Under the pieces are notes generated by a model. The model saw only the letters and a program-made list of their open reading frames with translations, did not search any database and was not told the origin of the DNA. The position numbers and the translations under genes are program-made. Of a stretch of 64,000 bases of DNA, positions 45,819 through 56,488 are shown piece after piece; positions within the stretch are counted from its first letter, which is position 1; each line of letters starts with the position of its first letter. Source of the stretch: Ophiocordyceps camponoti-saundersi (nom. inval.) (Eukaryota; Ascomycota; Sordariomycetes; Hypocreales; Ophiocordycipitaceae); assembly GCA_003339415.1 (NCBI GenBank), contig PDHQ01000012.1:337458-401457 (forward strand), in the 5' to 3' direction.

Positions 45819-47520
45819 CTACCAGCCTGCATCTTGGGAAGCTCCAGTCTTGGAAGTGGCCGTAGCCGTAGGTCCCCAGCCGTCGTCCACCGGGCCGCTA
45901 GCAACGTTGGTGCCTGCATCGTAGCCCTGGGATGCAAAAGCGTCCGAGTCGGCCGGGGCCTGCTGGCAGCGGACCTTGGTATGGCCGTACTGCTGGCAGT
46001 TGCTACACTGCACTTTGCTCCCTGTAATCATTGTCAGCGGATGACCGGCCAAGCTTCACCCAGCGCCTCCTTCTTACAGTCTTTGGGCTCCGGGCAGTCT
46101 CGGCTCACGTGGCCCGTTTTCTCGCAGTTGCGGCACGTGACGTTGTCCATGTTTCTGGGCTGGTCGCAGTCCTTGGAAATGTGGCCTTCCTGGCCACAGT
46201 TATGGCAGCCTCTAGGACCAGCCTGCGGGCAATCCCGAGAGAAGTGACCCCCTTCATTTCCCCCACAGCGTCAGCACACATTTCATATACAGGTTCGTTC
46301 CGGAATAGACTCACTTTCACCGCACTTGCGGCACTCAACGTTGTCGAGGTTGGGAGGCTCTTCGCAGTCTGAGGCCTTGTGACCGGATTTGCTATCGTCC
46401 CTTGTTAGCGCAGCGCACGCGATAAAGGGAACGAGCTTGACGTACCCGCAGTTGCGACAGGCAAACTTGTCCACACGAGGTTGCTGGCCTGTATATCGAA
46501 GTCAGCTGGGGGATCCAAATCGCCATGAAGACTTTTCGGGGTTTGGGGGGACTGAAAGGGGGCTTCTTACAGTCACGGATGCGATGACCCTCTTCTCCGC
46601 AGTTAGAGCAGGCAATTTTGGGCGCGTCCGGCTTGTCCACCCTGTCTTGGGTGCAGTGCTTGAAGGTGTGACCGAGCTCGCCACAATTGTGGCACAAGGA
46701 ACGACCGCTGTTGACGGCCTCGCCCGCGTCGTCGAGGCGAGCGAGAAGTTCCTCGCGGCTCTTGGGAAAAGCCTCAGCCTCGCGAGGGCGGTTGGGCTTC
46801 TCGGAAAAGCGGTAGGAGACTGTATACTTCTTGCCCATATTTCCCTGAAGATCCATGTTGGTGAAGACGGGGGCGAGGGGCCGCTCCATTGGGATGATGA
46901 AGAGGTTGATGCCTTCATTGATGAAGCCCTCTTGAAGATCGCGGTACGTGACGGAGCCATCAAGAGCCTTGACATACTCTTGGACAGCATCCTTGACGTC
47001 GTCTATGTCCCGGTCGGACACCGCGTTCCGAATCTTGGCCCATGCCTCTTCCGGAGAGATGGTAGCAACATGATCACGGTTGATCAGGCGGGCGTTTTCA
47101 CAATTGTACTTCATGTGGCCTGTTTATTCAGCTCGTTAGCTGGGGGAGGGGGGTACTTTGGAGGAAGCGACAAGAGACGAAGCTCACCATCTTGGCCACA
47201 GTTCTCGCACTTCATGGGCGGCTTGTCGGGGCAATCCTTGACCATGTGGCCGGGTTGATGGCAGAAGCGGCACGTCATCTCCCGAGGAGTCGGGCAGTCG
47301 GCGGCCCTGTGTCTAGTGGCGAGTCAGCATGGCAAGCACTCAGGTCGGTGACCAGCAAGACGTACCCCATTTCTCCACAGCTGAAGCATTTGGTGGAATC
47401 CGGGCCGTGATCAGAGCCGTTGTGCTCTGTGGCATTTGCGGCACCGCTGCCCCAGGCTTCATCGGCAGCAGGAGCCGAAGCAAAGTCGCCAGCGGGCGCC
47501 GGCGTGTTATCCCAAGACAT
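45819..47520 (-). CDS. Ten-CCHC zinc-knuckle nucleic-acid-binding protein (CnjB-like)
   Basis: Seven exons (47520-47366, 47312-47188, 47119-46571, 46488-46446, 46391-46315, 46251-46078 and 46021-45819; introns 53-82 nt) give 441 aa with every junction in frame. Ten CX2CX4HX4C knuckles are present. Three come early (CFSCGEMGHRAADC onward). Then there is a roughly 110-residue spacer domain (VATISPEEAWAKIRNAV; LFIIPMERPLAPVF). Seven more follow, ending CSNCQQYGHTKVRC, and a Ser/Thr/Gly tail ends in W. Knuckles of this type bind single-stranded RNA or DNA. Related fungal proteins are often labelled zinc knuckle CnjB or compared with Gis2/Byr3. Spacing of the knuckles and the fused spacer set it apart from the seven-knuckle Gis2 type. 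Exact role unknown. Confidence 0.88.
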
Positions 47521-48635
47521 TTTTTTTCTATGCCTGGGAGAAAACGCTGCAGGACGCATACATGGTTAGTCAAGCCGACGAAACTTTGTAGGGGAGACTG
47601 GGGGATGGTGGGACAGTGCAAGGGCTAAAGGATGAAAACGGAGGAAAGAGTGATGGCAAGAAAAGGCATGAAGCGACAATAGACGTGTAGAAAGGAGGTG
47701 AGATGAAAGACTGTGTCATCAAGTTTCGTCATCAAACATGCCAAGACCGAGGTGTCTAGTCCATGTGGATTTCTTGACGATGCATAGTTTTTTCTTTGGG
47801 GGATTTCTCGAGCTCAGATGACGAGAGCACGGATGACGAGACACATGGAGGAGAAGAAGAAGAAGAGAAGGAGACATACCAAGGATGCGATATTACGTCT
47901 GCTTTGCAAATGCCGAGCTGTTTTTTGCTGCAGAGATGCAGCGAGGCGGCGTAAAGAAGGAAGAAGTCAAAAGGGCTTCGATCGGGAAGGAGAGTGAGGA
48001 AAAGGTGACGACGACGATGATGACGATGATGAAGGTATCGAGGCTGACTAGAGATGCGTTAAAACGAATGACTCGCAAACCCCCCCCAAGAGAGAAGAGG
48101 GTTGATGAAGGAGGGATGTGCGCTGCGTGATGGAGGATGGAAGAGGAAGAGGATGGAGGAAGAAGATGGTGGAAGAGAAGAGGATAGAGGATGGAAGAAG
48201 AAGGCTGAACAGGAAGGTGCAAGGTTTTTTTTTTCGCTTGGGCTGGGGCAGCCACAGCACAGTGCAATAGGTTGTGGCAGCCTGAGGCGTCAAGGCTGTG
48301 AAGAATCAGGCGAAATTGATATGGAGGGAAGGAGACTGGTAAGAAGAAGAAGCAGAAGCCTCCGTTTGCCTGTTTCTTTTCTCCTCTCTAGGTAAGCAGA
48401 GAAGCTGAAAATGCGCTGTTGTCGCTAAAGTCCGTATAGCCGTTTTCTTTCAACAACAGCAACGGCATATGTATGTACACATGCACAAACATATAACGTA
48501 CTATATATGTATGTATGTACATACATACAATACAGACGCATGCTTGACGCCGCTGACGATGTTAAAGGGTTTTCTCACTCTCGCTGCCTCTACCTACTAC
48601 CTCCCTACTATGTATGCACACTACCTACCTACCTA
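47521..48635. other. Promoter region of the zinc-knuckle gene
   Basis: Purine-rich GA and GAT tracts (47840-48220) and TATG repeats (48465-48530). No gene supported. Confidence 0.5.
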
Positions 48636-50010
48636 CAGTGGGGGGGCAAAAAAAACGCGACATTCTGCCCCATAACGCGATCGCGTCTTTAGCCTCAACC
48701 AACCCTCCACCTTCAAAGACCTCTAGGGAGCCGTACAATGCCTCCAGAAACACTAAAGAAGCACTAGAGCCCTTATAAGAGAATAAAGATCATAACTATA
48801 TACGATATAGGCTTATCGGTTAAGGCTATTACTATTAAAGAAGGGCTTTTACCTAAAGCTATCTATAGCGTTATTAGACGCTATCGATCTTAGATTTCCG
48901 CGAAATCTTTAACCGGCCGTAGAAGGAAGAAGATTATTACTAACACCGATAAAAGATATATCCTTCGATACGTTAGAGTCGACCCTTTTATCTCGTATAG
49001 AGATCTTCTCGAATAGACCGGAATTAACTATTCTAAGCGCACTCTCCGTCGGTACCTTCGCGCGTAAAGAATTAAATATTACCGCGCACTCCGACGCCTA
49101 AAGCTCTCCGAGGAAGCGGCCGCTTTCCGGCTTTAATAGGCTAGAAGATACCTTAATAAGCTAGCTTCCTTTTAGTCTAATTAGATCTTCTCTAACGAGA
49201 TTATAGTTATACGTAGAGATAATAAGAAAGAGAGATAGGTTTTCTACCCTTGCGTATATCTATTATTATAACCTTTAAACGGCGATTTTAATAGCTATAG
49301 GGCGAGAGATTAGCTAAAGATTACGTTAATCTAAGAGCTAAGCCTAGCCGATATTCTCAGATATTCTAGGCCGTATTTAGTATTAATCGGCGTATATTAC
49401 TTATACTTTTACCCGGCGATCTAGACGTATCGCAAGGTAGCGTTATAGGCCGGGTTATTTAAGCCTATCTTAAGGATTAGCTTCCTATAATAGCCGAGCC
49501 CGGCCTTATCTTTGCCTAAGATAATACCCTTATATATATATCCGGTATTATGCGCCGGTAGCTCGCATAATAGGCTAAGGAAAACGGTATAGGCCTCACG
49601 GATTAGCCCCCTTATTCCCCGGACCTTAACCCTATAGAAAACCTATAGAAGCTACTTAAAGAGAATATCGTGACTGCCTACCCCGAGCTTTCCGAGATAC
49701 CCTCTAATAATACCTCTAAGGAGAGGCTCTGCTAAGTAGCGGTTAAGGCGTGGGAAGACCTTAAAGATAGGGTATTAGAAAACCTTATTAATTCGATACC
49801 TCGTCGAATTACGGCTATTATAGCGGCAGGGGGCTGGTATACGAAATACTAACGATAGCTTTAAATAGCCTATCTTCTATAGATTCTAGAGAATATCTCC
49901 ACTATTTAATTAGGCTTAAAATAGGTGAGAAACAGAGCTTTGAAGATAGGCGTTATATCGGCTAGAATTGGGGTCATCCGGCCTGTCGCGTTTTTTTTGT
50001 CCGGCGACTG
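48636..50010 (+). mobile_element. Tc1/mariner transposon, RIP-inactivated, ends intact
   Basis: The element is 1375 bp. Imperfect inverted ends (CAGTGGGGGGGCAAAAAAAA and its counterpart CAGTCGCCGGACAAAAAAAA) share the core CAAAAAAAACGCGACA with one mismatch. It is flanked by TA at 48634-48635 and 50011-50012, the mariner target duplication. The outer 100 bp are normal in composition while the interior is strongly C-to-T/G-to-A mutated. Confidence 0.92.
48738..49852 (+). pseudogene. Tc1/mariner DDE transposase remains
   Basis: The frame from ATG at 48738 to the TAA at 49850-49852 spans 372 codons with many stops. Recognisable parts are an N-terminal HTH (IITIYDIGLSVKAITI), a second HTH (YSKRTLRRYLR), the first DDE region near 49185-49230 (FSNEIIVI, Asp replaced), QDN-equivalent remains near 49515, and PPYSPDLNPIENL near 49605-49645. 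The end reads GGWYTKY, the usual terminus of the fungal family. TAG replaces Trp in several places. It encodes no functional transposase. Confidence 0.9.
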
Positions 50011-50291
50011 TACCTACCTAGTATGCTGCAATGCATACCTAGTAGGTAGATAGGTAATCTTCTCAACGACGATAACGCTTTCCGACTACCTACCTACCCA
50101 GACGACTATTTCACATGCGTAAGCTCGTAAGATGGCCAAACTTGTTACTGCGTAGGGCGCTATCAAAAAGGAAAAGGCGAGTTCTCTATATACATATGTA
50201 CATACACATGACCATGTCAAAAGCTGCCAGGAAAGGGAGAGCTTATGTTTTCGTCTTGGGGCTTGTCTGACATACACAGACACATACATAC

Positions 50292-50528
50292 CCCTTTATA
50301 TGCGGTAACGCCGCATTCTAAGTACTGAGATCCATATAAGTGACTAAGCTTAAAGATACAGCTATCGCCTGGCAAAATGCTAGTCGCGATTTATATAGCG
50401 CTTGATAGCTGGTACTTCGTGAGTAGAGCTCTCTTCGTATAAAAATAAGTACCACTAGCTACGCGATATATGATTGGCGATAAACCCTGCTATGGTACTT
50501 AGAATGCGGCGTTACCGCACTCAAAGGG
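50292..50528. mobile_element. Candidate MITE with roughly 34-bp inverted ends
   Basis: The left end begins CCCTTTATATGCGGTAACG and continues through GCCGCATTCTAAGTAC at 50310-50325. The right end (about 50495-50528) is its reverse complement with three mismatches near the tip and 25 identical inner bases. ATAC lies directly outside both ends and may be a 4-bp duplication. The interior is 170 bp, AT-leaning and non-coding. Superfamily not assigned. Confidence 0.7.
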
Positions 50529-51481
50529 ATACGTGTGGTCCATGAAATACGTGAATGCCCAGAAAACGGAGGTGATCCGATATGGTTTGAGAATAAGTTG
50601 GACTAATCGAAATAAAAGAAGGGCAACGTCTTCACTTACGTATCGAGATAGAGGCAAGTTTGTCGTTTGATATCCTTCAGCATGGACAAACCGCATCTGC
50701 AACGGCCTCTTCCAACCAAACAACCTGCATCCTGACTCCCCAACAGACCGAAGCAAACCGACGGCCCGACGGGATCAGAAGCAAAGACAATAAATAAAAA
50801 CCCAGTAACCTCATAAGCCAAGAGACGATGCTTTGCCGACGAGAGCTTGTTTCTCTTTATCAAATCCCTATCGTAACTCAACTCGTCCTGGACACATTTC
50901 TCCTTCCTCAGTCCGTTTCGATCTTTTGTGTCCGATATCCAGCAGTCTGGATAGCCAAAGAACTGTCTGTGCTTTATTAGCCACTTCTGAAACCAGTAAG
51001 CCTGAGAATGCTAGCCAGACGGCCTCTCTCTTCCTGTACAGGCCATATCTTCTTCTGCCATCTGTGGGGATTTATTACTTACAACCTTGCCGATGATGAA
51101 ATATCTCCGTCTTGGTTCATGTGCTCTCAAGACAATTCACGCGCCCTTTTTTCTTCTTAATTGCCTTGTAACTTTTTGAGCCTATATATACATAGTTAGT
51201 ATTGCCTTTCATATTTAACGCCGTTGGCTTGAGCCGGTAGACTTCAACAGGCGTCGTTGCTTCTTACAGCTTCTTTTTCCTTTTCATCACACGACGTGTC
51301 TCGCTCTCTCTACTTTACATCCTCTTCTCATTCTCGCCATCTAGCAGTTTCCTATCTGAAGCTTGGTCTTCCTTCTCCCTGGCTCAGACCCTCCATCACG
51401 CTTCTTTTGTACCTTTTGGTCAATATCCTTCAAAGCCGCAAATCCCTCACCTTTTCAGATCCTATACCATATATATTCACC
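50529..51481. other. Promoter region of the enterotoxin-like gene
   Basis: No separate gene. A TATATATA motif at 51183-51190 lies about 290 nt before the ATG. The frame is open from 51257 without an earlier useful ATG, and the leader is pyrimidine-rich. Confidence 0.5.
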
Positions 51482-53647
51482 ATGAGATGGCAACATATTC
51501 TACATCTCATATTGCTTACTCTCGCCTGCCCTTCCCAATCTCGCACCTACTCAGCCATCGATGGGCTGCAGAAAGACAAGCAAGGCTCTTCCTCTACTCC
51601 ACCCAAGACAGTTTATCGCGCAGACAAGATTCATCCTATGGATCTCGAGCTCCAAGGTGGCTTCCTCCCTCGAGGTCTAGACGGGTCTAGACATGGTCGA
51701 TCATCTCTAGACTTCAGCTTATACAACCACGTGTTGGGTACGGGGACCGGATCGAGCAAGTCGAACTCAGCCTTTGTTGCAACTTCCAAGAGCTTGACGG
51801 CCGCGCGACGCACCATCTCCTTGAGACTCAACAACGTCGGCTTCATTTACAGCATACACGTCACCTCAAACTTTTACGATGTCGAGGGAACGCTGGGCAG
51901 TTATTACATGCACAGCAGCGAGGAAGAGGTGGCCGCCCTGGGCAAGGTCAAGTTCTCCCAGGTCGTCGGTTGGATCGAGTTCCGGCAAGGCGTCGAGCAG
52001 GCCTACGTCAAGAACCCAAAGTACGACCACAAGCTCTTCGACACGGAGGGATGGGCCGGCACCGAATATCGCATCGCCGGATTCCCCGATAACCACGCTG
52101 CGTGGAAAAAAGAGCCGTGGAAGTCGGCAAAGGAAAGCAAAGAGCCGTTGCACATACCCTGCGCCCCGAGCAGGAAGAGGGACATGACCTGCGACCTGTC
52201 CCAACCAAAGCCGCGAGCAAAGGCAGTCGCGGACAAAGCCAGGGAGATCAATGCCGAGGCCGAAAAGCTGTTCCACGAATTCGCCTCCAAATTCGGCCTG
52301 GTCACACGAGCCGTAGTCAGTTGGCGCATGTCGCTGCCCGAGGTGCGCGAGCGCTTCAAGAGGTCTTCTCGACCACCTTCGTCCATGCACCGCATGAGAT
52401 GGTGGTCTCAGGGCGTCGTAGCCGCCACTGCGGCGGTCAGTGGACAGAGCATCTATGAAATCACCTCTTCGAGCGCCAAGATGATGTCGATATTAGACCG
52501 GGCCGCCATCCTCATGTCCATCCTGCCCGGCGTCGGCTGCTCGTTCCAAGCCATGGCTGACGAGGCCCGCGGGCTGAAGGATGCTACCGACGCCTTCCTT
52601 TGCATGGCGGTGGATGCGCTCATGATGCAGGGCATGGGGCTACCCTTTATAGCCTTGGTCGCCCTTCGGTCGGCCCGGAGGAAATATCTCGAGAGCAGGA
52701 TACCAAGCCGAGCCGAGATGAGGCGGCTGCGCGACAAGAGCTGGGAATCATATCAACAGGGCATGATGGACTTTATCAGGTCCCCGGACTTTGGCATGAT
52801 GTGCAGCAACCACTTCATGGCCGAGATGGCCGGTGTCATGTTCGAAGCAGCCGAGGCCCTGGGCCGCTTGCACGTCATGAAGCGGCAGGCCCTCGCGAAA
52901 AAGCGACTGAGCGCAGGAGAGAAGAGGAATATCCGGAGGACCTTTTACAGAGAGGAGAAGACTCTTCGATCTCACCTGTCGTCGGAGGCCTGGACGCGAC
53001 ATCATCGTCTCAAGTCGGATCTGCCGCACATCATCAAGACGTCGCTGGAGAGACAAGCGATAGATTTCAACGAGGCCTTCATCAGCAATTTCGAGGACGA
53101 CGTGAGGCATCAAAAGTACGAGCCGTGGGCATCTTGGGGCATCACGACGGTCAACCTCGATAGGCATTCCCAGGCCATGGTGCGTCATCTCCGAGCCTCG
53201 CTCCCGGCGACGCCTGACTTGGGAGAGATCCAACACCGGGTGCACGAGGCGCTCGCCTATCTCGAGACGCCCAGCTTGTGCACCGAGTATCGACCAGACG
53301 GACGCATCGCCTTTCACTGCGGCGGCCCTTCCGACGGCGATAATTACCCTCGGGGGAGTGCACGCTGCGATGACAAGGCTTGCACCGTTTACCGGCCTCC
53401 GCCCAATCAAAACGGTTGCGAACTTGGCTACACGTACGATAGACGGGATAAGAAATGCCGACGATCCGGTTCACATGGTCGGCCTCTGAGCTCGAATTCC
53501 TCGACTCCATGCGCCGAGTCGACTCCCTCACAAAAGGCCCCTCCTCCTTGCACTGAGCATCGTGGCGATGGGGGCGTCAACTTCAACTGCTTCGGTCCGT
53601 CCGACGGAGAAACATATGGATTTCTTGAGCGTGGACGACCGCTATAA
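51482..53647 (+). CDS. Secreted enterotoxin-A-like ADP-ribosyltransferase
   Basis: A single exon gives 721 aa. The ATG at 51482 begins a signal peptide (MRWQHILHLILLTLACPS). Residues about 43-185 match the heat-labile enterotoxin A-chain fold. The arginine of the NAD pocket is in VYRADK (R46). An S/T strand, AFVATSKSL, is near 97-104. The catalytic E-x-E is E147/E149 in SSEEEVAALG, then a segment ending VVGWIEF. A helical middle has long hydrophobic stretches (about 385-465), and a cysteine-rich tail repeats CTE-x(8)-F-x-C-x-GPSDG twice (from about 587). Enzymes of this family transfer ADP-ribose from NAD to host proteins. Many insect-pathogenic Hypocreales carry such genes. The frame is intact and the key residues are present; target and activity are unknown. 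Confidence 0.85.
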   Translation: MRWQHILHLILLTLACPSQSRTYSAIDGLQKDKQGSSSTPPKTVYRADKIHPMDLELQGGFLPRGLDGSRHGRSSLDFSLYNHVLGTGTGSSKSNSAFVATSKSLTAARRTISLRLNNVGFIYSIHVTSNFYDVEGTLGSYYMHSSEEEVAALGKVKFSQVVGWIEFRQGVEQAYVKNPKYDHKLFDTEGWAGTEYRIAGFPDNHAAWKKEPWKSAKESKEPLHIPCAPSRKRDMTCDLSQPKPRAKAVADKAREINAEAEKLFHEFASKFGLVTRAVVSWRMSLPEVRERFKRSSRPPSSMHRMRWWSQGVVAATAAVSGQSIYEITSSSAKMMSILDRAAILMSILPGVGCSFQAMADEARGLKDATDAFLCMAVDALMMQGMGLPFIALVALRSARRKYLESRIPSRAEMRRLRDKSWESYQQGMMDFIRSPDFGMMCSNHFMAEMAGVMFEAAEALGRLHVMKRQALAKKRLSAGEKRNIRRTFYREEKTLRSHLSSEAWTRHHRLKSDLPHIIKTSLERQAIDFNEAFISNFEDDVRHQKYEPWASWGITTVNLDRHSQAMVRHLRASLPATPDLGEIQHRVHEALAYLETPSLCTEYRPDGRIAFHCGGPSDGDNYPRGSARCDDKACTVYRPPPNQNGCELGYTYDRRDKKCRRSGSHGRPLSSNSSTPCAESTPSQKAPPPCTEHRGDGGVNFNCFGPSDGETYGFLERGRPL

Positions 53648-54486
53648 CGTGTATCGATAACGCACGCACCAAGTGTTTCCTTTTCTGACGCATATCAGAG
53701 TAATCATAAGCGAGGACGTACGGGATAAATAGGGTGTGCATCTGATGCCTACTACATACCTACCTAGGTAGGTATGCACAGGCGACGAGGACAGATGCTT
53801 ACAGTTCTTCCAAAGACAACAAAGACACGACATGACTTGATCCTTTCCTACTAGATGCCTACTAACTACGAAACTCGATACTCCGTGCAGGTGGTGGTAA
53901 TGTGTGTATGTACTCGAGCCGGGAGTCATAACCTTGCTTCACCAGAATACAGCTGATACATCCAACATCTACATACATACCTACCTATCATCCGGGGCCT
54001 AGGATGTAAGTAGCAGTGAAACCAGGTTCCTATGTGCCACTCCATGAACTCGTGTATATGTAATCCGTATGTATGTATGTTTCAACGTGGTGCATGCCGT
54101 GGCTCTTAGTCTCCGGCACATGGCCATACAGTAAAACGAACACGGACCGGCCATGCATCATCGTCTCTACTCTATTCGCCAACGTGGCCGTCATTACGAA
54201 TTTACATGATGCAGAGCTCAACGGCGATTGGTGGCCACGATATGCACACGGCAAGATTTGGGAACACCTCCAACGTCATTCTGATTGCATGACTTTGCCT
54301 CTCCCTCCCTGCCCGAAGCCAGCGAGAGGAAAAAAGTTGGGTATATTTAAACCATAAAGTCCTCCCCCCCCCCTCTTCCCCTTCCCTCTCCTCTCTGTGG
54401 GATAAGAAACGTTCAGGATACCATTATTCCTCTACTCTCTTACAACCATCTCAACTGTCCAACGCCTCTCAACCGGATCGACAACC
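53648..54486. other. Intergenic, no gene seen
   Basis: Contains a CTACCTAGGTAGG palindrome at 53757-53772, TATG repeats and, near 54340, a TATATTTAAA motif about 145 nt before the next start codon. Confidence 0.5.
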
Positions 54487-55148
54487 ATGGGCATGTTACG
54501 GTTCTTGGTCATGGGCAATCACTTTGCCATTTTCATCTCGTCATTGATAGTCACGGGGATTCTGTCATACTTTCTGCACCGCTCCTCTTACCGTGACACG
54601 CATATCATCTTCCAGGAGGTCATCGTCAGTTATCTACTCCCTTCTCTCCGTCACACGCAAGACCGGAGAGCATCATCGGCTTACATACTGACAACAAAAT
54701 AGGCCGTCATCACCTTCTTTGCATGGCTCTTCGGCATGCTTCTTCCCCTCGTCGACAGATACAAGGGTCACTTGATGCCGGTCAACCTCATCCTCTCCTA
54801 CCTGTGGCTCACGTCCTTCATCTTCGCTGCTCAGGATTGGAGTGGCGATCGATGCTACGACGGTCCGCCCATTCTGGAAAACTGCGGGAAGAAGCACACG
54901 GCCGAGGCCTTTATGTTCCTGACCTTGTAAGCCCCCCCCCCCCTCCCCTTTCAACGCTTTCTTATGCGTCTTATTCTTCGTTCTCAATCGGCGATGCTGA
55001 TGATGAGCCTTTTTCTTTTCCCCCTAGCTTCTTCCTCCTCTGCAACACCGTTTCCGAAGCTATGCTCTGGAGATCGATCCCAAGCGACTCGACTTTCTCC
55101 AAGACGGGAACAGCACGAGGAGTCGACAGCTCTGCGGCTCGTGTTTAA
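54487..55148 (+). CDS. Four-helix MARVEL-like membrane protein
   Basis: Three exons (54487-54624, 54703-54926 and 55028-55148; introns 78 and 101 nt) give 160 aa. Four hydrophobic segments are visible: FAIFISSLIVTGILSYFL (about 13-30), AVITFFAWLFGMLLPLV (47-63), LMPVNLILSYLWLTSFIFAA (70-89) and AFMFLTLFFLLCNTVSEAML (about 116-135). The third loop has the paired-cysteine pattern DRCYDGPPILENCGKKHTAEAF, common in fungal MARVEL-domain proteins. The tail is short and Ser-rich. Family members sit in the plasma membrane or vesicles; no specific role is assigned. The acceptor TAG at 55025-55027 restores TTC across the junction. Confidence 0.82.
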
Positions 55149-56488
55149 CCACTTGACGATGATACATGATGAGATATGAATGACCGATGGTAGATACCTA
55201 CGGAAGGGATATATGGGCTTTGAGAGAGCAAGGTTACGGGTCTGGTTGCTACTTTAATTGAGGAATCTGGCTGATGTCAGGCTGTCTATCGAAAACATAT
55301 AAAAAGGAATTACGGATGAGGTGAAGAACAGGGTATTACTCAAAATGACGAAAGAGAAAGAGGGCATGTTATGACCGAGGCCTAGTAATGTACGCAGTCA
55401 TGCCGGGGAGAACCGCTTTTCCGCCACACTTGGGAACAGAATCTCTCCGGCTACTCAATCGATGTTTGCTTTATCCTTAGAAGACGGAGAAGTCAGACGA
55501 TGGAGTGAGATTTAAACACGGTCAATCTTGATCGATCACTCGGCATCGAGGAAGAGATTGACTTTGGGGGGCTTCCGAGTATCTCAGAGACATAATTCAG
55601 ACGGACCTCGCCGTCAGTATCCTTCACCTACCTACCTAGGTAGTAGATAAGAGCTTAATTCGGTAGGTAGGGGCGATTCACTGAAACATGGCGCTCGATT
55701 TCTACAGTGAGCGAACGCCACAGAGCACGTAGGTGGGCTGGCTGCCCGTTCTCCCCCCCCTGCCGAACGGCGGAGGCCGAAGCCGGTTTTCCCGCCTAGC
55801 AGACCAGCCTCGACGGCTCTAAGCCGTTAGCCGGGTAAGCTACCTACGTCAGACAGATGCCGGCATGAAGCGTGAGAGCTGCCATGTGCCGATCCATGGC
55901 TCCGTGAGTCCAATACTTTCCGTACATGGCTACGTACGAGATGTCGTGTTGACCAAAGCCACCTGCCCGGTCCCGTCAAATCAATACAGGATATACGACG
56001 GATATGCTTCATGCATGACTACCTAGTACGAACTGCAGAGTAACGGCATCATGGCCGTCAAGAATTGCTTCCTCACCGCGCACGGCACGTATTCGTACCG
56101 CATGCACGAAGCAAAGCCTCTCCCACCCCCTTGTCTATGCATACTATACATACCTACATACATTAACTGGTGGCGATCGAAAGCAGGAAAAGCGACCTTC
56201 GGCAAGGCCGCTAGCTCAGTAACTACCCACCCAACTAGGTAGGCAAATCACGATACGACGCTTTAGCTGCAGCTTGCAATACGAGGTGGTGATGGCTTCA
56301 AGTCAACTAGCCTTCCCCATACTCGTTGATTTGTGTATATTGATATACTATATATAACCCGCCAATTGTGTTGTATCATGATGGATTCTCTTCATCTCAT
56401 TATACAACGAAACCCAACATCAACCCTTCTCCGCTTTCTTTTCCCCCTTTCCCGCCGATTCAGCAACGACATCTTCACTGTGGAAGAG
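55149..56488. other. Intergenic, no gene seen
   Basis: About 1.3 kb. It has a CTACCTACCTAGGTAG palindrome at 55627-55643 and a TATATATAA motif at 56349-56357, about 135 nt before the next ATG. Confidence 0.5.
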
